From Hydractinia symbiolongicarpus (taxonomy: Eukaryota > Cnidaria > Hydrozoa > Anthoathecata > Hydractiniidae), in NCBI RefSeq assembly GCF_029227915.1, contig NC_079881.1, positions 6,140,001-6,200,000 of the forward strand: a stretch of 60,000 nucleotides of DNA, given 5' to 3'. Position numbers and translations under genes: made by a program. The notes beneath the pieces were generated by a model, which worked only from the letters and a program-made list of their open reading frames with translations, had not been told where the DNA came from and searched no databases. Within the stretch, counting starts at the first letter, position 1. Every line of letters begins with the position of its first letter. Shown piece after piece: positions 21,287-33,000 of this stretch.

Positions 21287-24200
21287 TTAATCTTTGAGTG
21301 GAAATTGTTTGCGTAGCTGTTCTAGAATCAACCATGTTAATATGGTCTGTGGACCAAGTCTGATCCAAGCTGGTACAAAGCCCTATAATAAAATTTTTGT
21401 AAAGGGTAAAACAAATGGTGGCCACATTCTAAGATAAAATTCATGAGTCATTCAGAATCGAAGAGTAAATCTCTTTTTCCCCTAATTATGTGAAAAGCTT
21501 GGTAAAAACCTTTACATCAATTTGCAAACAAGACACAAAATTTCTGCTTTTCCTGCATTTTTTCCCTATACGTTTGTTTGCATTTGCATTAACAATGTTG
21601 CGAAGGTGCATTGTTATTTTCATTAAATTGGCAACACACAGTTGACTTTTCCATGACTTTTATTACAAAATTTAATCTCCACTGAACGCAGTAAAATAGG
21701 TTAAAAATTGAATAAAACGCCATTGTAATAGCATGCAATGAAAAATACATTAAAAACGAAAGAAATGACAAAGAAACAGAACAACACCAATAATATGTTA
21801 ACAATGTAACACATCGGAACATATAAACTTAAGGAAATTAAAGAACGTATGATCTGACAGAACACATATGAACAAACGCGCCTAAAAACATATCTGAGTT
21901 GTCAGTTCACTTACCTTATAAAAGCCAAGAATGCCACTACTTCCTAGATCTCTAGCACAATGTAAAACACTCTAAAAGAAAACAAAACAAGAAATAATAA
22001 ATTTATGTACACCGGCAACAAGTACTCTCTTCGAAAGAGGACGAACGTAAAAAGGTTTGATGAAAGTGACGCGAAAACTAACGAAGCTATACAAATTCAG
22101 TCAATTCTCTTTCAGCTAAATGTTCAAAAACGTTGCGTGCCATTTAGAGTGCAGTGAGAGAGATTTCGCGAAAAATGTAATATGGCAGTTAACATCCATC
22201 GTCCATTAAATAAATCATTTTCCCTTTTTTTTTGCATAAAGTCATAACGACAAAAAACTTACTTGATATTCGCCTGGTTTAGCATTCATCAGTCTCGTTT
22301 TCATTACATCAAATGGTTGTGTCATGATCGTGGCAACAGTTCCCTGAGGATTAAATTTGTGTGAACAAAACAACAACAACAACAAGAGCAAAAACAACAA
22401 CAACAATAAAAACAACGACGACAACAACAACAACAACAAAAACAACAACAACAACAACGAAAACACCAGAAAAACAAACAAAAGCAAGCAACATCTCCCA
22501 CTCTACCACAAGAGTTTTCCAAAACAATATTGTACATGCGAAAAAACAAATTGGGGATGAGCACTCACTGCAATGATACTGCTAGTGAGATGAGTTGGAA
22601 TAGTATCTGCAAAGTATCTAAAGTAAAACGAGAAGAACACAATAAAACATGCTTCGTAAAGATAAAACAAAAAATGTCATAAACTTACCCAGTTCCCATT
22701 AACATTTGTTTTGTTTGGTCATACACTGCAACCTTTATAAAAATAAAATCATCATGGCTGAGATATATGAAGCAAATTGCAGCTTGTGCAAAAATTCTTC
22801 AAAGTAGGTTTTAATAGTAAGTGCACTGTTTTGGGTGAATTCACAAAGCGCGTTGTTTGCATAAATATTCATCATTTTCTGCTAAGTTGGATATTGGTTC
22901 CTTTGTTGGAACAAAACTTAGGTCACTCCAAAACCACTTTCTACACGACCAGCAGATAGCTTATGTGTTTTTTCTGGTTGAGGTGTAAATATGAGACAAA
23001 ATCCTATTTTGCAGATGTTAACTTTTTAAAATGCAGGTGGTGAATGAATCATTACAATAATCAGTTTTAAAATAGTTTCAACCTTGAGTCATTAAAAAAT
23101 GAAAAAAAATACAGACTGAAGGCTGGTTAAAGCTTTTGTGTTGTATTGTAAACTGCAATGCCACAAATTTAAAGTATAATGTGGCAATTTTTTGTAGAAA
23201 ATTAGTGGAATAGAAATTTAGGGGAAATTTGTACCACTGGCACAAATTTGTACGCCTGATTTTTTGGGAAGTTTATTTTATTAAGGTTAAATTCGAAAAA
23301 AAGTATTAATGTAATTTAAATAGGATGCTATAAAGTAAGAAGTCCAACAAGGTCTTCCACCCTGCACATATCATTTTTTTCCCTTTTTTTTTTTAAGGCA
23401 TATAATATAATGTAATTAATATTTCATATACTAAAATTAATATTACTGCAGAATTACCTGACCAATTGTCATCAGAAGGCCTCTTGTAGCAGTCATTGTT
23501 ACTCCTGCAAATAGTGTTCTAAAACCATCTAAATTAGAAGAGGATTGTGTATATTATTGAATAAAATGTCTTGTACATCAAAGAGCAAGTCTAGAAAACA
23601 CAGACCTTCTACAGCAACTCTGTATAATCCATTGAATGCATGACTATAGCTAAAAAGATGAGAAAAATAGATAGGTTCAGATTGTTTACAGCTTGATTAC
23701 TTCTCGGATGTTTCTAGTTTAACTCTTCACAACAGCTGCATTATTTAATGTGTTTTAGGTATATACTTCTTTACTGTTTCTTGAAAATATGGACCTTAAC
23801 AGGAACGAAAATATGTCGACTTAATATCCAAAATGCTGAGTTATGAGCAGAAATTTCCAGTTAAAAAGGTATAATAAACTAGAAAAAAAAGCTTTTACAA
23901 GCTCCAGCTTCTTGCTACCTCATAATTTTTTATCTGCTTCTGTTCTACAATGAACTTTAGTTTAATTATGTTGAAAGGGTGTACAGAATTTTTTGTTTAT
24001 TCATTTTTTTAAAAAAATAGGCTCTTGTTTTAAAAGAATATGGGGTAGCAACCTTTGCCGATCAAACACTGTTATCAAATGTTATCGGAAATTGAAGCTC
24101 CTGCAGCGAAATACTATAAAAATCCCCTTTAAAGTCTACATTATGCACATTATGCATTATCTTTGTTATTAAAATTTCTCTTCATTAATTGCATAATATT

Positions 24201-27132
24201 TTCTGCATAATTTTACAAGCAGGTAGTACTAAAGCTATATTTGACAGAAATAATTAATTACCTGCATTTTTAAATGTAATTTTCTGCATAATTTTACAAG
24301 CAGGCACTAAAGCTATATTTGACAGAAATAATAATATACCTGCATTTTTAATGTAATTTTCTAAAAAATTTTACAAGCAGGCACCAAAGCTATATTTGAC
24401 AGATATAATAAATTACCTGCATTTTTAAATGTAATTAATTTTCTGCATAATTTTACAAGCAGGTAGCACTAAAGTTATATTTGACAGATATAATTAATTA
24501 CCTGCATTCTTAAATGTAAACAGGAATTGTTAAACCAAACAATTTTGGTAAAAGTATTATTGCTTTAAAATCGTGACAAAAGTGTTAATATATACAGAAA
24601 GAATAGGGATATAAAGTCTGAAAATTATTGTTAGTAGCTAATTATGTGAAATTTCAAAGGGTTACTGCCACCTTAAATAATGCTTTCTGTTTTTTTTTCT
24701 GAATTGTGTGGTTCAAGAATTACAAAGTTACTTCATTTTACTGTTTTATTAGAATTCCGTAGCTACCTTTTTACTTAAAAAAAACTTCAAAGAATGAATA
24801 ACTCAGCAGCAACAAGTAAACATTCATAGATAATGAACATCTTACTTTCTACGCATGTTTACAGGTAACTTCATGTCATTTTGCATTCTAAAAAAATTAC
24901 ATTGTGTAAACAGATAATGCAAGCTATACAGGAAACTATAGCATCTACACCTTCTACATAAAGAAAAGTACAAAGGAATAGAGAAACTTATCCAAAGTTT
25001 GATAAAAGAATGAATATTATATGCTGGTTCTGTAAATTACACATATACCTCACATTCACCATATCAGCAGGATTACCAGCAATACCTCCAATAAATCCTA
25101 CAATACAAAACTTTAAGTATAACAGTCTTTACAAACATAAGAACCTAAGGTGAAAAACCTACAATCTTAGCATAATTGGTTGAGACAAGACAAATTAAGC
25201 TCATTTGAAGTTTACCACAATAAGTAATCGCATGGGCTACTTCTGTATCAGATGCATACATTTTGAACTTGTCAAAGTTCACTTGTCAATGTCAGAGTGG
25301 GCTTCAGATATTAGGCCATTTGGTTAAATCCAAACTTTTAAAATGTGCTTGTGTTGCTGATGCCAGCATGACAATTACCCACAAATTTTTGTGCCCCTGA
25401 TATGGATTATTTCATTGTGCAGACATGCTAGAGAATGTAACTAGCAATTTTGAAATCTGCATACATGACTACGTGTGCAAAAGTAGTAAAATGACAAAAA
25501 GAATGACAAAAAATGACTTAACAATGAAAAAAAAATCATATTTTTGTCCAAGATTGTAATTTTCCTATAACTCACTTAAGGCCTTTGTATTGGCAATTGA
25601 CAGTTTGTGTCAGCAATTACTTGCCAACATGAAACTAAATTACACAGGCTGGAAAGAAGGACAAAGGAATTTGATTTTTTGGTTTTTGCATAAACATGAA
25701 CTTTATGAACTTATAAGTTTATAAAGATAAATCGGAGCATAATAGAAAAGCATGTGGAGAAAATAAAAAGGTTAAAAATTCTACTAGCTGTTGTTGAGAT
25801 CAATTTATTGTATATGCACTAAAGTATACTTCACGCAATGTCTGAAGTTAATAACATACTAAATCTTGGCATTTTTGATTAAAATTTGTGAAGCAAACAC
25901 CTAAACTTTACACTAGAAAAACACACTGTAATAGGACAAACCTGAGAAGCAACCAATGGTTAACTTTTGATAGAATGGCAAACAATCTGAAATCAAAAGT
26001 AAATGGATATGGTCATATTTTTACATAGAGAAAATAAAACTGCTCTATTGATGGATAGGTATTAATACTGCTCTTATGGAAAACAAAAAATAAAAGGGTG
26101 ATAAAGCAAGGACAACTAAAAATTGATACAGAAGGAAGTGAAATCTTTGGTAAGATCAGCTCTTATTATCTCTAAGGAACACCAAAAAATCTTCATGCAA
26201 AGTTAAAATAGTACTGTTTGTTGCTATAAACTAACAAAATGTGACTGTACGCCTTCATTTCACAACTAGCAAAGTGCAGCACAGAGTGTTTTACTGGAAA
26301 AAATTTGAAGCTGTTAAATTCGAAGAATGGTGATTTATGCCTTACTCACCATCTCTTCCTTCTAACAATTTTGAACTGACAACTTCATACATTCCAAATC
26401 TTACAGTTGTATAAGTCAACTAAAAGCAACCAACATACAATTGCGTTAAATATTAGAATAAAAGTATAACAAATCTATCCATATACCCTGAATTATTTAA
26501 ACAGAAACACGAGCATATAATGTTAATGTTAAAATTGAATTTTTTACCTGCCGTAGAATCGATGCGCTGATTCCACTATATAAACCAAGAATTCCATCAT
26601 TCTTTACAACATCTGCACCAAGTTTTAAAAGTCCTTTAGATGCTTCTTGTTGTGTCTGCAAATGAACCTGAAGATACAAAAACACTGTCATACTTTTTGT
26701 TTTCCTACATGGCTTAATGCACTTAAATGAATGAATGGCAAAATTTCTATGCTTAGGAAAAGCTGAAAAATCCATAGCACACTGAAAGAAGTGTGAATAT
26801 AAATTCACCATTAACTGCACTCAAAATATAAAACATTAACTCTACCAGCACAGGGATCTACAGATTCTAGGACTAAAATACAGACCATGTTTAAAGGAAA
26901 TAATATATATAACGCTTGGTTAAAATTTATTTCCTTGTTTGAAAAAAATCTTTTCTCAGAAAAAGGTGTGTGCATCTGGCATCTTAGATCTTAGATCTCA
27001 ACTAAAAGTAAAGCCATAACATACTTTAAGCAAGTCCAGTGGATGTGTAAACAGAACTGCACCAGCTCCTGCAAAACCACCAAGATACCACCTCTGTTTT
27101 TTTGGCTTTTTTACTTTTCCTTGATTACTCAT
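21287..27132 (-). CDS. SLC25A10: Mitochondrial dicarboxylate carrier (SLC25A10 type), complete, 13 exons
   Basis: An inner-mitochondrial-membrane carrier that exchanges malate or succinate for phosphate and sulfur anions. Thirteen exons with closing phases give 291 aa (human: 287). Exons: 27132-27025, 26667-26548, 26419-26350, 25986-25942, 25097-25049, 24887-24846, 23649-23606, 23528-23458, 22732-22689, 22617-22569, 22343-22263, 21971-21915, 21382-21287 (stop TAA). All three carrier repeats show the PxDxx[K/R] signature: HPLDLLK, NPADMVNVR and QPFDVMKTR. HLQTQQ, LYSGISAS, RMQNDMKLP and RNYSHA mark the dicarboxylate subtype rather than the oxoglutarate carrier. The start MSNQGK follows an acceptor-like TTTTAG 10 nt upstream. 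The cleavage pattern into exons as short as 42 nt is typical of this gene family. Retroelement-like repeats sit just upstream (27187) and a MITE just downstream. Confidence 0.95.
22371..22459. repeat. CAA-type microsatellite inside an SLC25A10 intron
   Basis: Impure CAA/AACAAC repeat. It fills much of the 225-bp intron between exons 10 and 11 of SLC25A10, where it reads GTT on the gene strand. The open frames through it on both strands are low-complexity artefacts. Confidence 0.9.
23744..24676. mobile_element. TTAA MITE, family 2 copy 2 (left end eroded)
   Basis: It shares the order of sequence blocks with 19652-20474, including GCAGAAATTTC, TTTTACAAGCTC/TTTTACGAGCTC and the right end GGGTTACTGCCACCTTAA. 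The left terminal repeat is not recognisable. It lies in the SLC25A10 intron between exons 6 and 7 and contains its own tandem array. Confidence 0.75.
24200..24520. repeat. Tandem array of four about 80-bp units within the MITE copy
   Basis: Each unit carries TTTTACAAGCAGG, AAAG(C/T)TATATTTGACAGA and a closing ACCTGCAT segment. Copy 1 of the same MITE has one equivalent unit, so the array arose by local amplification. Confidence 0.85.
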
Positions 27133-27186
27133 TATTTTAATACTAAAATTGTATATACATAATAATATACATGTCATATACATGAC

Positions 27187-27485
27187 TGAATTACTGAATT
27201 TCGCAAATTTTAGGTGGGGCTTGTGGTCTTTCTTCTTCCTGTCAGTCAGCTTACCCCAGAGTGACCCAACGAAAATTGAAATTTCGAGGAATTTTCCGTG
27301 TTCAAGAAGATCTCACAAATCAATTTTGAAAAATAACTGCGCAATGCCTAACAAATATTATTCCCTATCCGAATAGCAAAATATGTTGTGTCTAACTTTC
27401 GTAACAGAAATCACAATTTGATAGACAGCTTTTTGTAAACTTTATTCGCAAGGTTGTTTGCATATATCATACGTCTTGTTTGATA
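27187..27485 (-). repeat. Dispersed repeat, copy 2, next to the SLC25A10 start
   Basis: Second copy of the repeat at 18868-19166, same orientation, with several single-base indels that break the frame seen in copy 1. It begins 55 bp upstream of the SLC25A10 ATG, so it occupies the likely promoter or leader region. Confidence 0.75.
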
Positions 27486-27490
27486 TTAAA

Positions 27491-27950
27491 GGGAACCTGA
27501 TGCATAAAATGATGTTGCACTTATATTATAGAGCTTAAAAAGTTAGCTAACAAGTCTTTTTAAATTTTTTAAAAAGCCCTTTTCGTTCTCAAGATTTTAA
27601 CATTTAAAGAATTTCAGATTTAATTATGGTGCATGAATTATGATGTCATATTTCAGTAATAGCAAATTTAGACATTTTCTTTTATTAGTAATTTTAGACC
27701 TGTTAAGAGGTGTGCATTCAAACTTTATCAATGCATAGATAGTATAAAGGTTAATGATTAACATAATTTTTTTTTGCCAAAATGACACTTGTTTGCTCGT
27801 CCCAGGCCTCTTAATTTTTTGCTGACGAACTCATAACTTAGGATCTGCATGTCTGTTTGGAATTAAATTTTGTGAGTAAACATATAGGACTTATACAAGC
27901 TTACCCACAAAATTTGATTGCAAACCAAGTTGCAGATCTTGAGTTATTGC
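27491..27950. mobile_element. MITE-like element, family 1 copy 2 (right end lost)
   Basis: It matches the reverse complement of 9773-10227 through ATTTCAGATTTAATTATG, TATGATGTCATATTT, GCCAAAATGACACT and GTGAGTAAACATATAGG. The terminal repeat is recognisable at the left (AAATGATGTTG, TTAGCTAACAAG) but not at the right. It abuts the end of the dispersed repeat. Confidence 0.65.
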
Positions 27951-30070
27951 TGTGATAAATGATGTAGCTATATATACTACAAATTTAACTGCATAAAATT
28001 TGTATAGCTATCATTATTTAAAAATATTAGAAAAAAATATATATATAGCATACCATTCAAATATATTAAATGGGAGCTTTTAGCTAATATAAGCTGCTAC
28101 ACCCTTGTGAGCCCTCCTCTGTGGAAAGACTTGACAGTGTGGTTAGTGTGGCTAACCACATAAGTAATAAATAAAAAACACACACCAAGTAACATGCTCA
28201 TTCTTGTGCTTTACACCACGCAAGAGATAGCTAAACTTTTAAAAACGAAATAGATGTGGCATACTTGCAAACGAACAAAAAGGGTCTGCTGTTTAAGTAG
28301 CACTACACTGATTCTTCGTTCGTTGCCCACCTACGTAGAGCATTGAAAAAATAATCTAAAAGGAAAATCAAAACGTCGTCAATCAATCCATATTATATTA
28401 TATGGTCAATCTAAGCTTGATTTGATTATAAATCCATGACACTCTGCATGCAACAGGTCTGCCATGTTTTGAAAACAACAATAACAAAAAATTACCGGTT
28501 ACGACAAATGTAAACAGGTTTTACATGGATATTCATCAGATTATTTTTTCTTACTTTTTTAGCTTAAAAAACAGTGTTAACGTATAAATAATCCCTTGCA
28601 TACTTCCCACACAAAGGAAGTTTTAAGGCCTGCTGAAATTAAGCAGTGGGGGCAGTCCAGGGAGTGGGTGATCAAGTTAATTAATCTACTGGCAACGACG
28701 ACCCCAAAGCGGCCCTCTTTGTTGCAAATTGCTTTTATGACGTACATCAAAACAGACGACAACCGACTACTACTATCACTCGAATTTAATTATTAGCGCC
28801 CTAGGCGGCCGTGCCCTAATCTTGAACGAACGCTCAAATGAGACAGAAAAGCGGGTGCTGGTAAATGTTCTCCACACTTAGCTAAACTTAAAGAAAAAGT
28901 TAGAACATATGTGGAATGATTGAATAGTAAAAAACAAAATTGCTCAATGCGTTTGTTTGCGGACGGATAATAAGATATATTTCAAATTTTTCAAACACTG
29001 TGCAGAAAAATTCAAAAAGCACCTGAAAGAATGGTGTGAACTTGTCTTAGCTGCCTAGGCGCCCCTCCCCTCAAGAGGGGGGCGGGGTCTAAAATTTTTG
29101 TTAATCACGATTAACATGGAAGAGACTTGTACAGCGAATACGTTTCATATCCACTCTTTTTTGTCAGAGCTTATCAGTAAGAGCAGCGCCGATGAGAGAC
29201 AAAAAGCCCTGGGAACGAGGTTGGTCATTTTAGTAATGTTGTCATGAATAAATTGGTATTTTTTACTTGAATGCCACAAAGAGCTAATAAAATAAAAATA
29301 TTAAAAGTGAATTCATAACAATATATCTTATATCTATATAACAAATAAGAACAAATAGAAATGACATTTTGTGAGACACAAAACATCCGAAATCAAAGAG
29401 TCTTCTTCTCCAAGTTGAAAGATTCACTAATAAATGAGATAAAGGAAATATGCCAAATCTGAAACACGAACGCGAAATTGTTTTAAACGATAAATATTGG
29501 AGCCTACAAAAAAAAAATAAAAATAAAAATGGAACATCAATAGTATTTCTAATATAATTTATTTTACGTCGACAAACTTGTTTTTATATCGGTAATTGAT
29601 ATTTTGTTTTGCGATCGCATGCTCCTTTACACAAACCAAATTAGAAAAATAAGAGCAAACCACCCGTCTCGGCAATTGCTGAGTGCCGACATGAAATATA
29701 AGTGTAAACAAAATTTTGCTGAAAATATTTTTTGAAATACCGAATTGTACAAAAGTGCAGCAAAGAAAATCAGAAAACTTGTAATAACGCAGAGACTTTT
29801 TTTAAAAAAATTGTTACTGTACAAAAATTAAATAGTTCATATTTTCAACTTAACTATACTTCACAAACCAAAAAATAAAGCAACCATATTTTTCTCAACT
29901 ATCTATACGCAACATGTATCAAAAGTATTTCATCGCGTCATGTTCTTTGGGTCAGTTGACTAAATCATCTTTCTACGTATTAAACACCTAACACACGTAA
30001 GAAGTTTCTTCTCGCTTTCACATAGATCTTCCTCTACTTCTCTTGGTAAAATGCCATACTGCATGTGCTT

Positions 30071-33000
30071 TTAAAACGCCTGCCATTTTCCCAAGATGGT
30101 GTCCTTAACTGCGTCCACGTACTGCGCTGGGAACCAATACATCCAGTAACGAGAAGCTTCTGTGGGACCAAGCTGTATTGCCTGAAATAAAATCCAATCT
30201 CTTGACATTTCGATAATTAAAAGAAACTATAGATCTTTTCCTTTTTTAAATAGTTTTTGTTCATCGAAAGAGAGTAACAAGAGCACTTTGGTTAAACAGA
30301 ATTCCTAAATTTACAAGAAAAATAAATTTAAAGTTTCTTCCCCTCGGCGAATCACTCCTTGCATTTCAAAGTATTCACTGACCAAGGAAGTTTACAGTGA
30401 AGTTGTTGCTCCTTAAGAGGGACTTACGCTTATCCTTTTGGAGGGGCTTTCACGCAGCAGCAGTTCAAAGCACAATATAATTTAAAAAGACTTACCAGTA
30501 TATGATATTCCTCGTGGCCTTCAATCGGTTCAGAAATAACATTTCGTATGGAGGACATTGGTAATTTCTCAGTGCGCTCTAGGAAAACGTACAATTAACA
30601 ACATCGCTAAATGTTCAGTAAATGCCAATCACGTACACATACTTGAAGAAAGAAATGCGCTGACGGAGATATCATAGCAGTTTTGTATCGGACAAAGTTT
30701 TGGGGAAAATGTTTGTGGACGAGCGAGATATGTTTACTGTTTTAATTTTTGGTCGAAAACGGAGCATTTTTAATTTTTGGATATATTTTGGATTAAAACG
30801 AAATTAGGTATCGAAAGATACTTTTTCATGGCATCATCATACTCAGCGTGATGTTATGTCGACCTTTCAAATTTTTATTGAAAATAGATACTTAGGGTTT
30901 AGGGTTTCAATTAGAAGAAATAGTATAAGTGTTATCAAAGCGAAAAAAAAGGTTCTAATTTTATTTTCCAATCATATCTTTGATCTAAACTGATGAACGT
31001 AACAGTCTGTTTTCTTTCTTCTTCAGCAATTTTTAGAGCATTTGGAGAATATTTGAGTCTGCAAATACAGTCCCGTAGTAGAACAAACTTTTTTAGGGGG
31101 GGGTGGAAGTGGGTGTAGGGGTGGGGGTAATTAAAATAAGGAATATATAATTTATATATTTTATTTTAAAAAATTAACTTTTAAAATAAACGCATAAATC
31201 AACAAATTACATTTTAATTTTGCTTCATATAAGAAACTGCATACCTTTGGTACCAAGCCACAACTGATCGAGCTCCAGTTTGAACGTCAAACGAACTTTC
31301 CCACCAGCTTTGTTGATCATACCAGATAGTGGAACAGGAGGAAGCTTTTCCTATAAAAACAACGTATCTAATTTTTCATAAGTGTGTAACGCGAGACTGG
31401 AAATTAGAGTTTGATTATTAGTAAACTGTATATTTATAATGATACCAGTGATACTATTTTTATACTAGGTTTCAAACTTAATAGTGAGGATTTTAAATTG
31501 ATGCAAGGCATAGAATCGCAGTTACTTGAATAATAGAATAATTAAAGTGAACAATGAATTGAGGTAAGACGCTTATTTGAGAAGAGCGTGATCAACCCCA
31601 TCTCAGAAAAGATAAGACACTTTTTTATTCTAAAAAGAAAAACAAAAAATTAAAAAATCATGCCATTTTAAAAAATTACAATGCAATGTCGATAAAAAAA
31701 TGTTCTTAACTGATAGGAAAATTAAGAGCACAGAGGTTTCAAAATAGATAGATGTGCATGTTTTACATGGCTAGCCTCACAAATATCGAGGGATATACCC
31801 TGTCTATTATTTTCAGGAGGGGCCATGGCTAAGATGGAGAGTCAAAGAGTATTTAATGCTCATTTTGAGCTACGACATCCAACGACCCACACAGTGTGCC
31901 ATTTTCTTAATTTCCCTCACATGGCTTCGGTTAACCCGGGGCTATGGTAACATTCATTCGCCTATGTTGAATCGCCGTCAAGAGGAATTGAACCCTGGTC
32001 TCCCGCGCAGAGTATGAGAGCTATAACCACTAATCTAAGGCACCAAAAATAATTAATCAAAATAATTAAAAGATCTATTTTACAAAGCTCACTGCCTATC
32101 TGCTAGCAAAAGAAAAATGGAAAACTAGCTAACACACCATTTTATTTGGTCTGTAAAAGAAGTGTGATACATAGATTACATTACATTACATTACATTACA
32201 TTACATAACACTACATACATAACATAACATAACATAAATTATAATAACAAACCTTTTTCCCTTTAAGACCAACCGGAACATCGTCAGGTTTTCCTTTGTC
32301 CAGTACTTTTTGATGCATCTAAAAAGTTAATGAAATTCAGATTAAACATTTTAAAAGAAAATTCTAAAGTGATTTTAACACGTAAATGAAATCCAAACAA
32401 CAACTCAATAGCTAAATTCTATTTATGTTCCAAGTTATCAATTTAATAAATATTCCATCTTTACCTTTTGTTTGCAAAGTGGTTCTTTACTAGCAGCAGC
32501 TAAAACAAAAATAAAAAATGCAAAAAAGCTGAATGTAACAATTGTGTCTTCTGGCAGTTCCTGAAAATTTAAGGAAACTAACCTTTTTCTAAATTTATAG
32601 ATAACACCCTGACTAAAAGATTTAACTGAATAAAGAAAAAAACATAAGAAAACGTTTCTACCTTCAGCTTGACGTTCTTTTTGTATTTCCTGTGGTGTAG
32701 GTGTTTTTACAGTTTCCACATCTTTTGGAGTGGAGCCAACAACCATCAATTTTGCATTTTTTGTTATTTTAATATCTTGTAGAGTAACTGTGTTGTCTTT
32801 TATTAAACCTAAAAAGAAGAATTCCGCTGAGCAAGGTTGCAGAAAAATCTTATATGCATATATTCCAGGAAGAAGATTATTCCATTTTGACGACACAATA
32901 AGAAAAGAATCTAATTTATTAATTGACACAACAAAGTAGAACTAAATATCTACATCAATCTTTTTTTGGGTCTTTTGACTCAATAAGATTTCTAGTCTAT

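Larger units (their letters stand above)
27133..30070. other. Intergenic region between SLC25A10 and UBFD1
   Basis: It holds a dispersed repeat (27187-27485) and a MITE copy (27491-27950), listed separately. From about 27960 to 30070 I see no gene: open frames are short and lack motifs. The segment should contain the SLC25A10 promoter and the UBFD1 3' end. Confidence 0.5.

Noticed and set aside
22357-22576. Overlapping open frames rich in Asn/Lys or Thr
   Set aside because: Translations of the CAA microsatellite inside an SLC25A10 intron.
28600-28720. GC-richer block resembling a SINE or tRNA
   Set aside because: No convincing A/B box pair and no second copy in the window.
30894-30912. TTAGGGTTTAGGG telomere-like motif
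   Set aside because: Only two units, expected by chance in AT-rich DNA.
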